Below the pieces are notes generated by a model. The model saw only the letters and a list, made by a program, of their open reading frames with translations, was not told where the DNA came from and searched no databases. Shown here piece by piece: positions 6,318 through 7,689 of a DNA stretch of 7,689 bases. The first letter of the stretch is position 1, and every line of letters begins with the position of its first letter. Both the position numbers and the translations under genes were made by a program. Source of the stretch: Pelagibacteraceae bacterium (GTDB taxonomy: Bacteria > Pseudomonadota > Alphaproteobacteria > Pelagibacterales > Pelagibacteraceae); contig PAFH01000002.1 of NCBI GenBank assembly GCA_002704145.1, forward strand, positions 1 through 7,689, read 5' to 3'.

Positions 6318-6614
6318 TTAATAAAAAAAATCTTTATCAATATGTTTTTGCCATAATGAAGAAGGAATATACATTCCTCCTTTATTTGACTGATCTTTCT
6401 TCATTTTTTTATAAAATTCAAATATTCGACCGCTTAAAGGTAAATCCTCATCATCTATAATATCATTTTTAGGAATGCATAATTTAATTTTCTTTTTTTT
6501 TAAAACAAATGTTAAAATTAGACCTATTAAATAGGGGTAAATTTTTTTAAATAAACTTTTGAAAAATCTTTTTTCTTTAATGGAAGTTTTAAATCTAGAA
6601 ATCAAATTATTCAT
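6318..6614 (-). CDS. N-terminal part of the split putative sugar O-methyltransferase
   Basis: This 98-codon frame starts at an ATG that overlaps the thyX stop by one base (TAATG), so it is probably coupled to thyX. It opens with a basic stretch (residues 7-24: RFKTSIKEKRFFKSLFKK), then a short hydrophobic segment (about 25-38, IYPYLIGLILTFVL), then a lysine run. The second half has SGRIFEFYKKM (61-71) and MYIPSSLWQKHIDK (81-94). The PSSLW region resembles what precedes the catalytic domain in NanM-like sugar methyltransferases, as I recall that family. It ends at TAA just after an eight-T run. Shifting one base there fuses it in frame to the catalytic part; on its own it has no recognisable domain. 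The hydrophobic segment may be a membrane-contact helix but is short for a full span. Confidence 0.65.
   Translation of the reverse strand: MNNLISRFKTSIKEKRFFKSLFKKIYPYLIGLILTFVLKKKKIKLCIPKNDIIDDEDLPLSGRIFEFYKKMKKDQSNKGGMYIPSSLWQKHIDKDFFY
6322..6332 (-). other. Frameshift site in an eight-T run
   Basis: On the minus strand the upstream frame reads GAT TTT TTT TAT TAA through eight consecutive T (6330-6323) and stops six bases later. Re-reading one T after the second TTT gives TTT TTT TTA TTA AAA GAA and continues without a stop into the methyltransferase frame. The T-run fits the slippery heptamer form X-XXY-YYZ (T TTT TTT). It may be a sequencing or assembly slip, a true inactivating mutation, or a site of ribosomal or polymerase slippage. 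The sequence alone does not decide. Confidence 0.7.
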
Positions 6615-7564
6615 TATTTGATTGTTTTGTCAGTAAAATCAAATGAAACCATCAACTCATTCCATTCTCTTTTTGACAAACCAGAACTTTCATAGTCTAC
6701 CTTTTTACCTTTAACCATTTTCTGAATAGTCTTTTTACCTTTTGCCGAAACATGTACTGCTCCAACTCTATAATCTAAAAATGCATTGTGAGTTATTGGT
6801 ACCCATTTTTTTACAGTATCTAACATTTTTTCTGCATACACTCTAATTTCATATTGGGCGTGACTTTCAGCTCTTAAGAATAAAAAATTTAGCAAATTTA
6901 ATAAGTCTGTTTTCCAATACCATTGTGTATAAGAGTTTAAAGTTAAATTCATTCGAGCTAATTCTCTAGCCAGACCAGCTTTATTTTCATCGATTGTTGA
7001 GCCATCAAATCTTTCATTGAGCATTTTCTCATAATTATTATAAGACCTTGTCGCATCGTCCTTTAAAATTTTTAAAACTTCATCTGCCTGCTCACCAGTG
7101 ATTAAATCTCCTCTACCTTGTCTGTTAGAAGTCGATTGCGCTGAAAGTTGATCTTTTGAGGGTATGTAAAATTCTTTATCTAATATAGAATATCTTGCAG
7201 AATACTCATTAACGTTTGCTGTCCTGTGTCTTATCCATTGACGTGCAATAAAAATTGGAAGTTTAACGTGGTATTTTATTTCGCACATTTCAAAAGGAGT
7301 TGAGTGCCAGTGCCTCATTAAATATTTAATTAATCCCTCGTCTGTAGAAACTTTTTTTGTTCCCTTGCCATATGATACTCTAGCTGATTGAACAATTGAA
7401 GTATCGTCACCCATGTAATCTATAACTCTAACAAATCCATGATCAAGCACTGGTAAAGCTTCATAAAGAATTTTCTCTAGTTCAGGTGAAGTTACTCGCT
7501 TAGTCTGATTTTTTTGGGATTGTTGATCGGCTATTTCTTGCTTTTGTTCTAGTGTTAATTTCAT
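6614..7564 (-). CDS. thyX: Flavin-dependent thymidylate synthase ThyX
   Basis: ThyX makes dTMP from dUMP with methylene-tetrahydrofolate as carbon donor and FAD/NADPH for reduction, in the cytoplasm. Its signature RHR-x7-S is present (Arg112-His113-Arg114 to Ser122, within [18 protein letters not shown]). Other typical parts are [11 protein letters not shown] (82-92), which packs at the flavin, [26 protein letters not shown] (198-223 region) and [15 protein letters not shown] (230-244), which carries substrate-binding residues. The 316-residue length is usual for alphaproteobacterial ThyX, longer than the compact Thermotoga-type enzyme. The ATG has no Shine-Dalgarno. It is divergent from the tmRNA gene and overlaps the downstream methyltransferase start by one base. 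No thyA is visible here, and an organism with ThyX often lacks it. Confidence 0.96.
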   Translation of the reverse strand: MKLTLEQKQEIADQQSQKNQTKRVTSPELEKILYEALPVLDHGFVRVIDYMGDDTSIVQSARVSYGKGTKKVSTDEGLIKYLMRHWHSTPFEMCEIKYHVKLPIFIARQWIRHRTANVNEYSARYSILDKEFYIPSKDQLSAQSTSNRQGRGDLITGEQADEVLKILKDDATRSYNNYEKMLNERFDGSTIDENKAGLARELARMNLTLNSYTQWYWKTDLLNLLNFLFLRAESHAQYEIRVYAEKMLDTVKKWVPITHNAFLDYRVGAVHVSAKGKKTIQKMVKGKKVDYESSGLSKREWNELMVSFDFTDKTIK

Positions 7565-7565
7565 T

Positions 7566-7606
7566 TTGAATTTATTTATTGAATCTCTCTATAAGAGTTT
7601 TATATT
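7566..7606 (+). promoter_or_regulatory. Candidate promoter(s) for the tmRNA gene
   Basis: Two overlapping pairs are visible: TTGAAT (7566-7571) with TATAAG (7590-7595) at 18-bp spacing, and TTGAAT (7579-7584) with TATATT (7601-7606) at 16-bp spacing. The second would start transcription near 7613, at the base of the first hairpin of the RNA. Either is plausible; a strong promoter is expected for tmRNA. Confidence 0.4.
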
Positions 7607-7625
7607 AATAGTGTTGGTTTTCCAA
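7599..7625 (-). promoter_or_regulatory. Candidate promoter for thyX
   Basis: On the minus strand TTGGAA (7625-7620) and TATAAA (7604-7599) are 15 bases apart, slightly short. A start near 7592 would give a leader of about 28 bases. The elements overlap the proposed tmRNA promoter on the other strand, so the two genes would share one compact divergent control region. Confidence 0.25.
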
Positions 7626-7689
7626 CTATGACGATAAACGAATTTCGTAATAAACATTACGGACGTGGGGGCAGTACCCACCACCTCCA
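7613..7689 (+). ncRNA. ssrA: tmRNA acceptor piece (circularly permuted, two-piece), cut at the window edge
   Basis: The last about 30 bases match the 3' end of tmRNA. GGAC precedes a 5-bp T-stem GTGGG/CCCAC (7665-7669 with 7677-7681) around a 7-base loop, then the 3' acceptor strand CACCTCC (7682-7688) and discriminator A (7689). E. coli tmRNA has the same arrangement with CGGAC, a 5-bp stem and GCTCCA. Reading back from the end, the third acceptor base is T, giving the G3-U70 pair that makes tmRNA an alanine acceptor. The loop is GGCAGTA rather than TTCRANY, which argues against an ordinary tRNA. Two hairpins lie upstream: GTTGG/CCAAC (7613-7626) and CGTAAT/ATTACG (7646-7661). Only about 125 nt separate thyX from this 3' end, with no tag reading frame, so the coding piece must lie downstream as in permuted alphaproteobacterial ssrA. 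The 5' boundary is a guess. Confidence 0.8.

Noticed and set aside
7646..7689. tRNA-Ala gene at the right edge
   Set aside because: The acceptor strand and discriminator would suit tRNA-Ala, but the T-loop is GGCAGTA and no anticodon arm or D-arm with tRNA spacing lies upstream. The GGAC-stem-loop-acceptor layout fits tmRNA better.
1..7689. CRISPR array, mobile element, prophage or defence island
   Set aside because: No regularly spaced direct repeats, terminal inverted repeats, transposase, integrase or nuclease-like frames were seen on either strand; the gene content is ordinary core genome apart from the methyltransferase.

Overview
The window is very AT-rich, tightly packed bacterial chromosome with coupled or overlapping genes and almost no intergenic space. 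Gene content and order (hflK-hflC-DUF2065-Do protease-miaA-ilvB; thyX beside a split tmRNA gene) point to an alphaproteobacterium. The extreme AT bias and compaction best fit a streamlined marine lineage of the SAR11/Pelagibacter type. That assignment is inference from composition and gene order, not from a database match.

Layout. Positions 1-4565 are one minus-strand gene train, read from high to low coordinates: hflK, hflC, a small DUF2065 membrane protein, a Do-type (DegP/DegQ) periplasmic protease, miaA, and the first codons of what is probably ilvB at the window edge. Junctions are 1-nt overlaps, direct abutments or gaps of a few bases, so a single polycistronic operon is likely. A 77-bp divergent gap (4566-4642) separates it from mrp on the plus strand (4643-5437). 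The mrp stop overlaps the stop of a convergent minus-strand unit made of thyX (6614-7564) followed by a putative sugar O-methyltransferase. That methyltransferase is broken into two reading frames (6318-6614 and 5434-6282), which join perfectly if one base is re-read in an eight-T run. At the right end (about 7613-7689, plus strand) lies the tRNA-like 3' end of tmRNA, divergent from thyX. Only about 125 nt separate the end of this RNA from thyX, so a one-piece tmRNA cannot fit; the gene must be the circularly permuted two-piece form.

How the genes work together. HflK/HflC form the SPFH complex that restrains the FtsH membrane protease, and the Do protease handles misfolded envelope proteins, so the left operon is centred on envelope protein quality control. 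tmRNA at the other end tags stalled products for degradation, but it is a separate locus. MiaA modifies tRNA, IlvB starts branched-chain amino-acid synthesis, Mrp is a P-loop ATPase of the Fe-S carrier family, and ThyX makes dTMP. The methyltransferase is the only accessory-looking gene.

I see no CRISPR array, transposon, phage gene or defence system. The points most worth following up are the split methyltransferase, the permuted tmRNA with a non-canonical T-loop, an Mrp without its Fe-S cysteines, and two candidate promoters placed so close to start codons that leaderless mRNAs would result.
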